A DNA stretch of 64,000 nt, taken from contig NZ_PNOS01000014.1 in the NCBI RefSeq assembly GCF_002869745.1, forward strand, positions 28,848-92,847, written 5' to 3'. Shown piece by piece: positions 44,277 to 51,830 of the stretch. The notes below the pieces were generated by a model. That model had not been told where the DNA came from. It made no database searches and saw only the letters and a list, made by a program, of their open reading frames with translations. A program made the position numbers and the translations under genes. The number at the start of each line of letters is the position of its first letter. Positions within the stretch are counted from its first letter, which is position 1. This DNA is from Oceaniglobus roseus (GTDB lineage: Bacteria; Pseudomonadota; Alphaproteobacteria; Rhodobacterales; Rhodobacteraceae).

Positions 44277-45269
44277 TCAGTTCTTCGGAGCGGTGGCGTC
44301 GCTGCCGGCCGCATTCGAGTTGTCCATGGCGCTGGAGTTCTCCATCGACCGCTGGGCGCTGTCCTGCTGCTCCTTGGTCACGAACTCCGGCGCGGCTTCC
44401 AGGTCGTCGCGGGTCGCCGAGGTGACGAGGCGGGTGTCGCCGTTGTCGGCGGTGGTGACCGAGAGGCTCGACATCTCGACGGCCACGTCCTTCTCGCCAA
44501 GGCCGAGGAAGCCGCCCACGCCGATCACGACGCCGTCCACCTTGCCGTCGAGGTTCACGATCAGGTCGTTGATCTCGCCGATCGATTCATCCGCGGTCGA
44601 GTAGACGTTGCTGCCGAGAAGGTTCTTCGCCAGCACGGTGTTCTCGCCCTGCATGGTGATCTGGCCTTCGACCGGCTTGGCCTGCTCTTCGCCCGCGGCC
44701 ATGTCGGTGTTCTCGGTCGCGGCCGGCTCGGTCGCGGTGGTCGAGGCGGCGGGATCCGCCGTGCCCTGCGCCATGGTGTCATTCGACGTGGTCGCGTCGG
44801 GGGCGGTGCTGTCCTGCGCCATGTTGGTGTCGGAGGACGTGGTGTCGTTCGACGTCGCGGCGGCATCGCCCTGGGCCATGGTGTCATCCGACTTGGTGTC
44901 GTCGGTGGCGGCGGCATCGCCTTGCGCCATGGTGTCGCCCGACGCGTTGCTGTCGGTCGTCGCGGCGGCATCGCCCTGCGCCATCGTGTCTTTCGACGCA
45001 TCGCTGTCGGTGGTGGCGGCGGCGTCGCCCTGGGCCATCGTGTCGCCCGACGTGCTGCTGTCGGTCGTGGCCTCGGCGCTGGCGTCACCCTCGGCGGTCA
45101 TCTTCGGCACTTCCGAGCCGACCTTGTTGGTGGCTTCGGTGCCCGACAGTTCCTCGGTTTTCGCCGCGTCGCTGTCGGTGTTGGCGGTCTGCGCATAGAG
45201 CGCGGCCGGGGAAGCCGCCAGGGCGGCGATGAGGGTCAGACGGCTCGCGGATTTCATGAAGCTGTTCAT
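44277..45269 (-). CDS. exported PRC-barrel protein with Ala/Asp/Thr tandem repeats
   Basis: This 330-residue protein has a Sec signal peptide (MNSFMKSASRLTLIAALAASPAALYA, cut before QTANTD). A repeat region follows at residues 69-172, with a unit close to (S/D)-x-DTMAQGDAAATTDS that occurs six times and decays towards the C-terminal side. A PRC-barrel follows at about 210-285 (VLAKNLLGSNVYSTADESIGEINDLIVNLDGKVDGVVIGVGGFLGLGEKDVAV). Such exported PRC-barrel proteins are common in alphaproteobacteria, with no known enzyme activity. A GGAAC-N18-GTT element 71 bases upstream suggests stress induction; a terminator follows. Confidence 0.8.
   Translation of the reverse strand: MNSFMKSASRLTLIAALAASPAALYAQTANTDSDAAKTEELSGTEATNKVGSEVPKMTAEGDASAEATTDSSTSGDTMAQGDAAATTDSDASKDTMAQGDAAATTDSNASGDTMAQGDAAATDDTKSDDTMAQGDAAATSNDTTSSDTNMAQDSTAPDATTSNDTMAQGTADPAASTTATEPAATENTDMAAGEEQAKPVEGQITMQGENTVLAKNLLGSNVYSTADESIGEINDLIVNLDGKVDGVVIGVGGFLGLGEKDVAVEMSSLSVTTADNGDTRLVTSATRDDLEAAPEFVTKEQQDSAQRSMENSSAMDNSNAAGSDATAPKN
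44754..45065 (-). repeat. tandem coding repeats in the PRC-barrel gene
   Basis: About 104 codons containing six copies of a DTMAQGDAAAT-like unit of 17-18 residues; the first four are nearly identical in protein and DNA, the last two degenerate. Such arrays change copy number by slippage. The product is acidic and probably unstructured, a spacer between the signal peptide and the PRC domain. Confidence 0.85.
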
Positions 45270-45730
45270 CGTGAGTCTCCAGTTGGGTTGGGTGGGCGCT
45301 CCGCTCGCAAATCAAGGGCGCTGTCCACCTTTGCATGCACAACCGGCCGTCGGATCGTTTGGTTCCCGGAGGTCATCGCGGACGTTTACGGCCGTGTAAG
45401 TTACTGAAAGTAATGGGATCAGGGTGTGGGGTGCGGCGGAATGCCTCTCTTTTGCGCAGAAAATTGCCGCTGCGTCAGGCGTTCCGGCAGGGAACGGCCG
45501 GTTCCCCCGTCCGCCAGCGTGGGAAGCACCGCACTGGGCCTTGCGATGGCGCTTGTCGGGGCATGGTGGCGCCGGTATCCTTCGGCCACGCCCCCGCGTC
45601 CGGCGCCGTCCGGGGCAGGGGCCGAGTCATCGTCCCGGCCGATCGGGTCCGGGCAACCCTGATTCACAGTATCGTCGTGCCGGGGCAGGACCGTGAAGCG
45701 GTCTCTCCGGCCGTGCCGGGAGGGAAGACC
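45270..45730. other. 461-bp spacer between PRC-barrel gene and the small basic gene
   Basis: It holds the PRC-barrel promoter element at 45341-45366 and the ribosome site of the 37-codon gene at its far end (GGGAGGGAAGACC). The remaining sequence has no gene with family resemblance. A short inverted pair GGAAC/GTTCC at 45491-45505 has only five bases between arms and is not a promoter of the type described. Confidence 0.5.
45341..45366 (-). promoter_or_regulatory. EcfG-type promoter candidate for the PRC-barrel gene
   Basis: On the minus strand GGAAC (45366-45362) is followed by 18 bases and GTT (45343-45341). The leader to the ATG at 45269 is about 70 bases. The consensus for EcfG-dependent promoters is GGAAC-N16/17-cGTT, which equals 17-18 bases between GGAAC and GTT. 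Confidence 0.55.
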
Positions 45731-45844
45731 ATGGGCAAGGGCGACAACCGCAAACCCAACAAGGAAGCGAAGAAGCCGAAGAAGGAGAAGCTGGCCGCGC
45801 AGGCCGCGAAGACCGTCAACATCGGCAGCAAGAAACCGGCCTGA
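45731..45844 (+). CDS. 37-residue lysine-rich small protein
   Basis: MGKGDNRKPNKEAKKPKKEK followed by LAAQAAKTVNIGSKKPA. The start is fixed by GGGAGGGAAG 6 bases upstream. Highly basic (about a third Lys/Arg), no membrane segment. Short proteins beginning MGKGDNR with a KKPKKEK core are, to my knowledge, common unnamed genes in alpha- and betaproteobacteria; the role is unknown, nucleic-acid binding is a guess from charge. A hairpin terminator follows 19 bases after the stop. Confidence 0.7.
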   Translation: MGKGDNRKPNKEAKKPKKEKLAAQAAKTVNIGSKKPA

Positions 45845-45863
45845 GGCCGGGTCCGTCGCCGGT

Positions 45864-45883
45864 CGGCCCGCCTGCGCGGGCCG
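45864..45883. terminator. bidirectional hairpin between the 37-residue gene and cobS
   Basis: CGGCCCGC (45864-45871) and GCGGGCCG (45876-45883) form an 8-bp stem with loop CTGC, in the 60-base gap between convergent genes. There is no strong T-run on either side. Confidence 0.5.
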
Positions 45884-45904
45884 GTCGGCACCGTATTTCG
45901 GGGA

Positions 45905-46891
45905 TCAGCGGCGGCTGGCGCTCGCGGCGCTTTCCGGCAGCTCCTCGTCGAAGCAGCGCTGGTAGAACTCGGCCACCGTCTCGCGCTCCAACTCGTCGCA
46001 CTTGTTCAGGAAGGTCACCCGGAAGGCATAGCCGATGTCGCGGAAGATGTTGGCGTTCTGGCCCCAGGCGATCACCGTGCGCGGCGACATCACGGTGGAC
46101 AGGTCCCCGTTCATGAAGGCGGTGCGGGTCAGGTCGGCCACCGTCACCATCTGGCTGATGGTCCTGCGGCCCTTCTCGGTGTTGAACGAGGGCACCTTGG
46201 ACAGGACGATGGCGACCTCGGCATCGTGCGAGAGGTAGTTCAGCGTCGCCACCAGCGACCAGCGGTCCATCTGGCCCTGGTTGATCTGCTGGGTGCCGTG
46301 GTAGAGGCCGGTGGTATCGCCGAGGCCGACTGTATTGGCCGTGGCGAAGAGGCGGAAGTACGGGTTCGGCGTGATCACCTGGTTCTGGTCCAGGAGCGTC
46401 AGCTTGCCGTCGACCTCCAGCACCCGCTGGATCACGAACATCACGTCGGCGCGGCCCGCGTCGTATTCGTCGAAGACGATGGCGGTCGGATTCCTGAGCG
46501 CCCAGGGCAGGATGCCTTCCTGGAACTCCGTCACCTGCACGCCGTTCTTCAGCTTGATCGCGTCCTTGCCGATCAGGTCGATCCGGCTGATGTGGCTGTC
46601 GAGGTTCACCCGCACGCAGGGCCAGTTGAGCCGCGCCGCGACCTGTTCGATATGGGTCGACTTGCCGGTGCCGTGGTAGCCCTGGATCATCACCCGGCGG
46701 TTGTGGGCGAAGCCCGCGAGGATCGCCAGCGTCGTGTCGGGGTCGAACTTGTAGGTCGAGTCGAGGTCGGGCACGCGATCGGAGCGCTCGGCGAAGCCAC
46801 GGACGTGCATGTCGCTGTCGATCCCGAAGGTCTCGCGCAGGTCGATGTCTTCGGTGGGTTTCGCGTGAATGTCGATCGTTCCGTCGGCCAT
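45905..46891 (-). CDS. cobS: aerobic cobaltochelatase subunit CobS
   Basis: This 328-residue AAA+ ATPase has Walker [19 protein letters not shown] near residue 70, Walker [15 protein letters not shown] near 135 and sensor region [19 protein letters not shown]. This is the CobS partner of CobT. ATG 46891 gives [25 protein letters not shown] and has GGAAGG upstream; the ATG 10 codons earlier is less typical. CobS and CobT are separated here by the PRC-barrel and small basic genes, so they are not a simple operon. Confidence 0.94.
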   Translation of the reverse strand: MADGTIDIHAKPTEDIDLRETFGIDSDMHVRGFAERSDRVPDLDSTYKFDPDTTLAILAGFAHNRRVMIQGYHGTGKSTHIEQVAARLNWPCVRVNLDSHISRIDLIGKDAIKLKNGVQVTEFQEGILPWALRNPTAIVFDEYDAGRADVMFVIQRVLEVDGKLTLLDQNQVITPNPYFRLFATANTVGLGDTTGLYHGTQQINQGQMDRWSLVATLNYLSHDAEVAIVLSKVPSFNTEKGRRTISQMVTVADLTRTAFMNGDLSTVMSPRTVIAWGQNANIFRDIGYAFRVTFLNKCDELERETVAEFYQRCFDEELPESAASASRR

Positions 46892-47000
46892 CGTGTCATC
46901 CTTCCCGGGGCATCGGTTCACCGGCCGTGCCGGTCAACGCGCACGGTGGTGCAACATATCCTTGATGCGTGCAAGGGGACGAATCGCGGTTTTGCGCAGT

Positions 47001-47025
47001 TGGAACTGGTCAAGTCGCGCCGGGT
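47001..47025 (+). promoter_or_regulatory. GGAAC-N17-GTT promoter of the ECF sigma/anti-sigma operon
   Basis: GGAAC (47001-47005), 17 bases, GTT (47023-47025), 33 bases before the sigma gene ATG. It could be read by EcfG or by the downstream ECF sigma factor itself, since GGAAC is a common ECF -35 element. Confidence 0.55.
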
Positions 47026-47058
47026 TTGCTCTAACCTGAAGAAACCGGGGGGAATTGG

Positions 47059-47601
47059 ATGAGCACACCGCAGGAGATCGAACGGCTGATCCTGGGCACC
47101 GCCGACGGTGACCGGACCGCCTTCCTTTCGCTCTACGATCATACCAGCGCGAAACTATACGGCATCTGCCTGCGTGTGTTGAAGGACAGGGCCGAGGCGG
47201 AGGATGTGCTCCAGGAGGTGTTCCTCAAGATCTGGCGCAACGCCGACCGCTACCGCGCGAACGGGTTCAGCCCGATGACCTGGCTGATCACGGTCGCCCG
47301 CAACGGCGCGATCGACCGGCTGAGGGCCCGCCGGGTCAAGGCCGAGGATCTGGACGTGGTGACGGAAGTGCCCGACCACGGCCCCACCCCCGAGGCCGCC
47401 GCCGTCGCGTCCTCGGAAAGCGCGCAGGTGCATCGGTGCCTGGGCGAGCTGGAGACCGACAAGGCCGGTGCCGTCAAGGGCGCCTACCTTGAGGGACTGA
47501 CCTACCAGGAGCTTGCCGAGAACTACGGCGTGCCCCTGAACACCATGCGGACCTGGCTGCGCCGGAGCCTGCAGAAACTGAAAGAGTGCCTGACACGATG
47601 A
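47059..47601 (+). CDS. ECF RNA polymerase sigma factor (SigK-like, RskA-partnered)
   Basis: This 180-residue protein has region 2 YDHTSAKLYGICLRVLKDRAEAEDVLQEVFLKIWRNADRYRANGFSPMTWLITVARNGAIDRLRARR (core and -10 recognition) and region 4 GAVKGAYLEGLTYQELAENYGVPLNTMRTWLRRSLQKLKECL (-35 recognition). The pairing with an RskA-type anti-sigma gene, overlapping by 4 bases, places it in the SigK-like ECF group, which is usually linked to redox or envelope stress. ATG 47059 follows GGGGGGAATTGG, a plausible ribosome site. It is likely autoregulated or under EcfG control through the GGAAC element upstream. Confidence 0.9.
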   Translation: MSTPQEIERLILGTADGDRTAFLSLYDHTSAKLYGICLRVLKDRAEAEDVLQEVFLKIWRNADRYRANGFSPMTWLITVARNGAIDRLRARRVKAEDLDVVTEVPDHGPTPEAAAVASSESAQVHRCLGELETDKAGAVKGAYLEGLTYQELAENYGVPLNTMRTWLRRSLQKLKECLTR

Positions 47602-48305
47602 GCGGCGAGAGCGAAGAGGAGCGGGACGACGACGTGCGGGCTGGCGAATACGTCCTGCACCTGCTCGACCCTGCCGAGCGTGCCGCCTTCGAGGCGCGGC
47701 TGGAGGTCGAGGGCGGGTTGCGCCAGCGCGTCGCCCTGTGGACCGAGAGCTTCGCCGCCCTGGCCGCCGAGGTCGCCGAGGTGGCGCCCCCCGCCGCCCT
47801 GCGCCGCCGGCTGGAGCAGGCCATCGCCGCCGCGCCGCGGGCCGAGCGTCCGGCGCAGCCGCGGGCCAGCCGGTTCTGGGGCCGCCTTGCCGGCATCGCC
47901 GCTGTGGCGGCGGTCGTGGTGGGCGTGTTCGTCGCGCTGAACCGCGAGACGCTGTTCGGCCTCTCGCCCGCCATCTACATCGCCGACATGGAGTCGGCGG
48001 ACAGCCCCTTCGTGCTGCGCGCGGGCTATCACCCCGACGAGGCGGCGCTGGTGGTCAACCGCAGCGCGGGCGAGGTGCCGCCGGGCCGCGTGCTGGAACT
48101 CTGGCTGATCGCGCCGGGGGCGAGCGCGCCGGTGTCGCTGGGCGTCCTGCCCGACGAGGACAGCGTGACACTGACCGTGCCCGAGCCGCTGCGCCCGGTC
48201 CTGGCCGGCGCGACCCTCGCGATCAGCGACGAACCGCCGGGCGGCTCGCCCACCGGCGCGCCGACCGGCAGCGTGCTGGCCGCGGGACCGCTGAACAGCG
48301 TCTGA
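47598..48305 (+). CDS. RskA-type anti-sigma factor
   Basis: This 235-residue protein has an N-terminal cytoplasmic anti-sigma domain (VRAGEYVLHLLDPAERAAFEARLEVEGGLRQRV), a single transmembrane helix near residues 100-118 (LAGIAAVAAVVVGVFVAL) and a C-terminal RskA periplasmic domain ending in ...LAISDEPPGGSPTGAPTGSVLAAGPL, the family-typical PxGSPTGxPTGxVL. It should hold the cognate ECF factor at the membrane until a periplasmic signal triggers release. ATG 47598 overlaps the sigma stop (ATGA). Confidence 0.9.
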   Translation: MSGESEEERDDDVRAGEYVLHLLDPAERAAFEARLEVEGGLRQRVALWTESFAALAAEVAEVAPPAALRRRLEQAIAAAPRAERPAQPRASRFWGRLAGIAAVAAVVVGVFVALNRETLFGLSPAIYIADMESADSPFVLRAGYHPDEAALVVNRSAGEVPPGRVLELWLIAPGASAPVSLGVLPDEDSVTLTVPEPLRPVLAGATLAISDEPPGGSPTGAPTGSVLAAGPLNSV

Positions 48306-48590
48306 TCCGCAGGCATCCCTCCGGGCAGGGCGTCATCGTCCTGCCCGGTTGCGCGAGCTGACACGCCTTCGCCGTGCGGATGCAAAAAACCTTCCATCGA
48401 CCTGAAACTTTCGCGGCCGACGCTCCGTGGCTCTCAGCAACCGGACCGGAAGTCCGGGCCGCGGGTTCCTTCGCACGGGTCCGCGGCTGTGGTTCACGAG
48501 TGTTGCGAGTAACGAGTGCGGCGTCGCCCGGTCCCTTCGAGGGAGCCCTTCGGGGCAACCGGGCGGCGCCTCCAGCGAAGGAGTGCGGTC

Positions 48591-49064
48591 ATGCGGGCGC
48601 GCATGCCCCTTGCCATTTCGATCGAGACCTGTGCCCTGGCCGGCCTTCTGCCGCCCGACGACGCGCCCTCGGATTTCGCTGTGGCCCGCAGCGCGGCCGA
48701 GTGGCGGGCGATGCTGAGCGGGCCGGAATACCGCGTGCTGCGCGAGGACGCCACCGAACCGGCCCATTCCAGCCCCCTCGCCGGGCGCAGCGCCGCCGGG
48801 ATCTATGCCTGCCGGGGCTGCGACGCGCCGCTCTACGGCTCGGCGGCGAAATTCGATGCCGGCACCGGCCGCCCCACCTTCGCCCGCGCCCTGCCGGGCG
48901 CCGTCCTGCGGCGCCGGGTCGGCGGGTTCCTCCCGGGCCGCCGCGTCCTCTGCCGCTGCGCGCGCTGCGACAGCCACATCGGCCGCCTGGTCGAAGCCGA
49001 TTCCGCCGGGCGGGGCGAGCGTCATGTGCTGAACGGAACGGCGCTGGTGTTCCCCCGCGCCTGA
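48591..49064 (+). CDS. MsrB-fold protein lacking the catalytic cysteine
   Basis: This 157-residue protein matches methionine-R-sulfoxide reductase: SGPEYRVLREDATEPAHSSPLAG, then CRGC and CARC at zinc positions, KFDAGTGRPTF (family KFDSGxGWPSF) and a C-terminal RHVLNGTALVF. In MsrB that last motif is R-Y-C-x-N-S-A, where the cysteine (or selenocysteine) is the nucleophile. Here it is valine (codon gtg at 49026), and the HLGHVF segment has become HIGRLV. Zinc cysteines remain. Likely a structural or binding protein derived from MsrB. ATG 48591 follows GAAGGAG. Confidence 0.75.
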   Translation: MRARMPLAISIETCALAGLLPPDDAPSDFAVARSAAEWRAMLSGPEYRVLREDATEPAHSSPLAGRSAAGIYACRGCDAPLYGSAAKFDAGTGRPTFARALPGAVLRRRVGGFLPGRRVLCRCARCDSHIGRLVEADSAGRGERHVLNGTALVFPRA

Positions 49065-49074
49065 GCCGCCCGCC

Positions 49075-49935
49075 TCAGCGTCCGTGGCTTCGGTCGTAGC
49101 CGCTGATCCCAGGCCCTTCCCACCCTTCGAGAGCGCCCTCCGGCGGGGCGAAGACCTCGACCAGCAGCGGAAAGCAGGCCTGCGCGTCGCTGGAATGGCT
49201 GGCGCTGCAATCGCCGCCGGGGCAGGTCGAGAGCGCGCCGACAAGGTCGATCTCGGCGAAGAACTCGATGTGATCGCCGGGGCGCACCGGGCTGGCCTTC
49301 ATGAAATAGCGGTGGGTGTCGCGGGTGAAGCCCGTGCACATGAAGACGTTCAGCACGTCGTGGACATGCAGCTCGGCCTCCCTGACCGGCAGGCCCGTCA
49401 GGTCGGCCAGCGCCCGCGCCAGGTTGGAATGGCAGCAGCGGTGGTACTGCCCGCCCGAAAGCAGGTGGTTGGTGTAGGGATCGCAGCGCGTGCCGATCAC
49501 GTCGTGCACGCCCGCGCCGTCGTCGTCGAACCCGTACCAGCCCAGGGTGTCGGCGACGATGGTCGCCATGGGGCGGAGATAGGGCATGACGCTCCACAGC
49601 CGGTCGCCGGTGGTGACATGGGTCGCGTGCAGCGCCCGCGTCTTGCCGGAGAAGAACCGCTCGGCCAGGTTGTCGGCGTGCCAGAGGTTCAGGTCGCCCA
49701 CCTGCGGGCCCTCGACGCTGGTGATGCGGAAGAGGTGGCCCTTCGGCACGCGGAACGCCCGACCGTCGCGCGGCGGCACGGTGACGCTGTCGACCAGCAG
49801 CGCCCCGTCGCGGGCGCGCGCGTAGAAGGCGGGATCGACGGCCGGCAGCTGGTCCACGGTGTAGGTCACCACCGGCCGGGCCCGACGCCGCGCGTCGGCA
49901 TCCGCGGGGGCGGCGGGGGTGGTCCAGGATGTCAT
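49075..49935 (-). CDS. urea carboxylase-associated family protein (DUF1989)
   Basis: This 286-residue protein matches the DUF1989/UrcA family: FRVPKGHLFRITSVEGPQVGDLNLWHADNLAERF, TYVGSYHRCCHSN-like HCCHSN region and DVLNVFMCTG. Members accompany urea carboxylase or aminomethyl-transfer genes; the activity is not firmly known. ATG 49935 follows AAGGAGCC, so the longer frame to 49989 was not used. No urea carboxylase is near by, although a urea transporter lies 40 kb away. Confidence 0.8.
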   Translation of the reverse strand: MTSWTTPAAPADADARRRARPVVTYTVDQLPAVDPAFYARARDGALLVDSVTVPPRDGRAFRVPKGHLFRITSVEGPQVGDLNLWHADNLAERFFSGKTRALHATHVTTGDRLWSVMPYLRPMATIVADTLGWYGFDDDGAGVHDVIGTRCDPYTNHLLSGGQYHRCCHSNLARALADLTGLPVREAELHVHDVLNVFMCTGFTRDTHRYFMKASPVRPGDHIEFFAEIDLVGALSTCPGGDCSASHSSDAQACFPLLVEVFAPPEGALEGWEGPGISGYDRSHGR

Positions 49936-50152
49936 GGCGGGGCTCCTTGCGTGGCAACGGACGGATCGCCGGAAATCTATACGCAACATGGCGACGTGCC
50001 ACCGTTATCGGCAGACCAGCGGTCGTATCGTCAAGGGAGGCGGGGGCGCGTACGGACCCGACGGGGACTGCTTCGAGCGGAACGGAACCGGCCGGACGGG
50101 GCAGGGAGCGGTTGAGATCGTTCCGCAAGCCGTCCGGGGATCGGAATCCTTC

Positions 50153-50308
50153 TCAACCGTTGCGGCTGCGCAGCTTTGCCTGCAACTGGCGCGCGAGATC
50201 GAGAAGGCGTTCGGGAACATCTTCCTGCTCGATCTTCTTCAACTGCTGCTGAACTTCCTGATCCAGCTCGTCCCCGGAGATCGGCAGGGGCGTGTTCTTT
50301 ACGGTCAT
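50153..50308 (-). CDS. nepR: NepR-like anti-sigma factor
   Basis: This 51-residue protein contains ELDQEVQQQLKKIEQEDVPERLLDLARQLQ. The second part matches the NepR core VPDRFLDLLxxL and the first is a helix of the kind that precedes it. In known NepR proteins the two helices are separated by a slightly longer linker, so this is a short variant. NepR inhibits EcfG and is removed by phosphorylated PhyR. The gene is 9.7 kb from ecfG, on the opposite strand, with a GGAAC-N17-GTT element at 50436-50416. Start 50308 has weak GAAGCG; an earlier start at 50371 is possible. Confidence 0.68.
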   Translation of the reverse strand: MTVKNTPLPISGDELDQEVQQQLKKIEQEDVPERLLDLARQLQAKLRSRNG

Positions 50309-50413
50309 CGCTTCAAACTTTCGTTGTGCATCGCATGCGCGATGTCCCTGATACGGTCCGGCACGGCCCATGGATCAAACCCGGCCGCAACGCTTTCCCG
50401 CAGTCATGCTGCC

Positions 50414-50440
50414 GGAACATTTCGCACAGGCTCTTGTTCC
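50414..50440. promoter_or_regulatory. symmetric bidirectional EcfG-type promoter
   Basis: GGAAC (50414-50418), 17 bases, GTTCC (50436-50440). Read on the plus strand it is GGAAC-N17-GTT upstream of the DUF892 gene (start 50484). Read on the minus strand it is GGAAC-N17-GTT upstream of nepR (start 50308). Each -10 lies inside the other strand's -35. Confidence 0.7.
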
Positions 50441-50483
50441 CTGCGTCGCACGAGCGGAATCGCAATCAGGAGGAGCGGCGAGC

Positions 50484-50978
50484 ATGGCATTGCTCTCGAA
50501 CGACATCCAGACCCTCGAGGATCTCTACCGGCTCGTGTTGCAGGACGTCTACCATGCCGAGACGCAGATCCTCGAGGCGCTGCCCGGCATGATGGACAAG
50601 GCCGCCGACCGGCAGCTGCGCGAGGGCCTGCGGCAGCACCTGGAGGAAACCCGCGGCCATGTCGACCGGCTGGACCAGGTCTTCGCGCGGATTGGCGAGA
50701 CCCCGAAGGACGTCGCATGCCCGGCCATCGACGGCTTCCTGCGCGAGGCGAAGGACCTCGGGATCGGGGAGGGGAGGGTGCGCGATGCCGCGCTCGCCGC
50801 CGCGGTGCAGGCCGTCGAGCATTACGAGATCGCCCGGTACGGCACGCTGATCGCCTGGTCGCGCCAGCTCGACCGGATGGAATGCGCGCGTCTGCTGGGG
50901 GAGACCCTGAAGGAAGAGAAGCAGGCGGACGACGAGCTGACGCGGATCGCGGAAAACCACCTGAACGCCGCAGGCTGA
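50484..50978 (+). CDS. ferritin-like DUF892 (YciE-type) stress protein
   Basis: This 164-residue four-helix protein of the YciF/YciE family begins MALLSNDIQTLEDLYRLVLQDVYHAETQILEALPGMMDKA. The recurrent Glu and His-x-x-Glu residues (HLEETRGHVDRLD, AVEHYEIARYGTLIAW, LKEEKQADDELTRIA) are those of the ferritin-like di-iron fold. This family is strongly tied to general stress response in alphaproteobacteria. The promoter at 50414-50440 and a strong AGGAGGAG ribosome site precede it. Confidence 0.88.
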   Translation: MALLSNDIQTLEDLYRLVLQDVYHAETQILEALPGMMDKAADRQLREGLRQHLEETRGHVDRLDQVFARIGETPKDVACPAIDGFLREAKDLGIGEGRVRDAALAAAVQAVEHYEIARYGTLIAWSRQLDRMECARLLGETLKEEKQADDELTRIAENHLNAAG

Positions 50979-51238
50979 GCGGCCCGGCGCCCGCCGAGGA
51001 CCGAAACCGCGAGGCGCGGGCCGGGGAAGTGTTGGCGGGACGCGGCCCGCGGACGGCACCCGTGACCCTCCGGCGCGCGGGCAGGCGTGCAGTCATCCGG
51101 CGTCTCGCTCCTGTTCGCGCGTGTCCGGCCCCTCTCGCCGCGCCACGGTCGGGCCGTGGTCTGGCCCTCGGAACGGGCCGAGCATCGACCTGTTCCCGCG
51201 GCCTCCGCCCGGGGCCGCCCGCTTGCGACATGCTGTCC

Positions 51239-51263
51239 GGAACAATGCCTGTTGCCCTTGGTT
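51239..51263 (+). promoter_or_regulatory. EcfG-type promoter candidate upstream of 51291
   Basis: GGAAC (51239-51243), 17 bases, GTT (51261-51263), leaving a leader of under 25 bases to ATG 51291. The 312-base gap 50979-51290 has no other feature. Confidence 0.65.
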
Positions 51264-51290
51264 GGGATGGAAACCGGAAGGACGGCATCC

Positions 51291-51614
51291 ATGGCATCTT
51301 CATCCGACGACGGCTCCGGCCCGGCGCGCGCGGCACAGCTTCGCGAGCGGATCGACAGGGGCGGTGCGGGCGACAAGGTGTCGGTCTCCGACCCTGCCGC
51401 CGCCCCCCTCGGCACCGACGACGAGGCCGCCGGCACCCCGCCCACCATGGAGCAGGTCGAGCGCGCGGCGCGGCTGGAGACGCGGGCGGCGATGGACGAC
51501 GAGAAGAGGACTCCGGAGGAGCTGCAGAGCGGCCAGCCCTTCGCCCGGACCGCGGCCTTCGTCGCCATAGCGGTCGCGCTGGCCGTCCTTGTCTGGTGGC
51601 TCTTCCTTCGCTGA
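51291..51614 (+). CDS. small tail-anchored membrane protein
   Basis: This 107-residue protein has an N-terminal soluble part rich in Asp, Glu, Ala and Ser, and one C-terminal transmembrane helix (FVAIAVALAVLVWWLFL) ending in Arg. Start: ATG 51291 has GGAAGGAC upstream and sits right after the promoter; ATG 51267 is too close to the predicted transcription start. No family recognised. Small tail-anchored proteins of this look are common EcfG targets in my reading of the context, not proven. Confidence 0.7.
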   Translation: MASSSDDGSGPARAAQLRERIDRGGAGDKVSVSDPAAAPLGTDDEAAGTPPTMEQVERAARLETRAAMDDEKRTPEELQSGQPFARTAAFVAIAVALAVLVWWLFLR

Positions 51615-51830
51615 ACGGAAGGAGCGAGGTGATGACCCGGTGTCCGTGCCGACGTCGAAGCCGGGCCGCTCGCGTCGGCGGCGGTTGCGGCATCGCGAGG
51701 GACAGGGTGGCTCCGTTTGCAGGGGACCGCCTGTTGGCGTCTCCTGGTCCGGACACCGTGGTGCGCGGCCGCGCCAGCCGGTCCGGCGAACTGCCCTGCT
51801 GCGTCGGAACCCGAACGCCGGAGCCCTGAC

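Noticed and set aside
44754..45065. Regular repeats resembling a CRISPR array
   Set aside because: Units are in frame inside a signal-peptide protein, spacers are not unique, and no cas genes are near.
51806..51830. GGAAC at 51806 before the DUF3429 gene as an EcfG promoter
   Set aside because: No GTT 17 or 18 bases downstream. GGAAC at 32607, 50079, 50084 and 58815 were rejected for the same reason.
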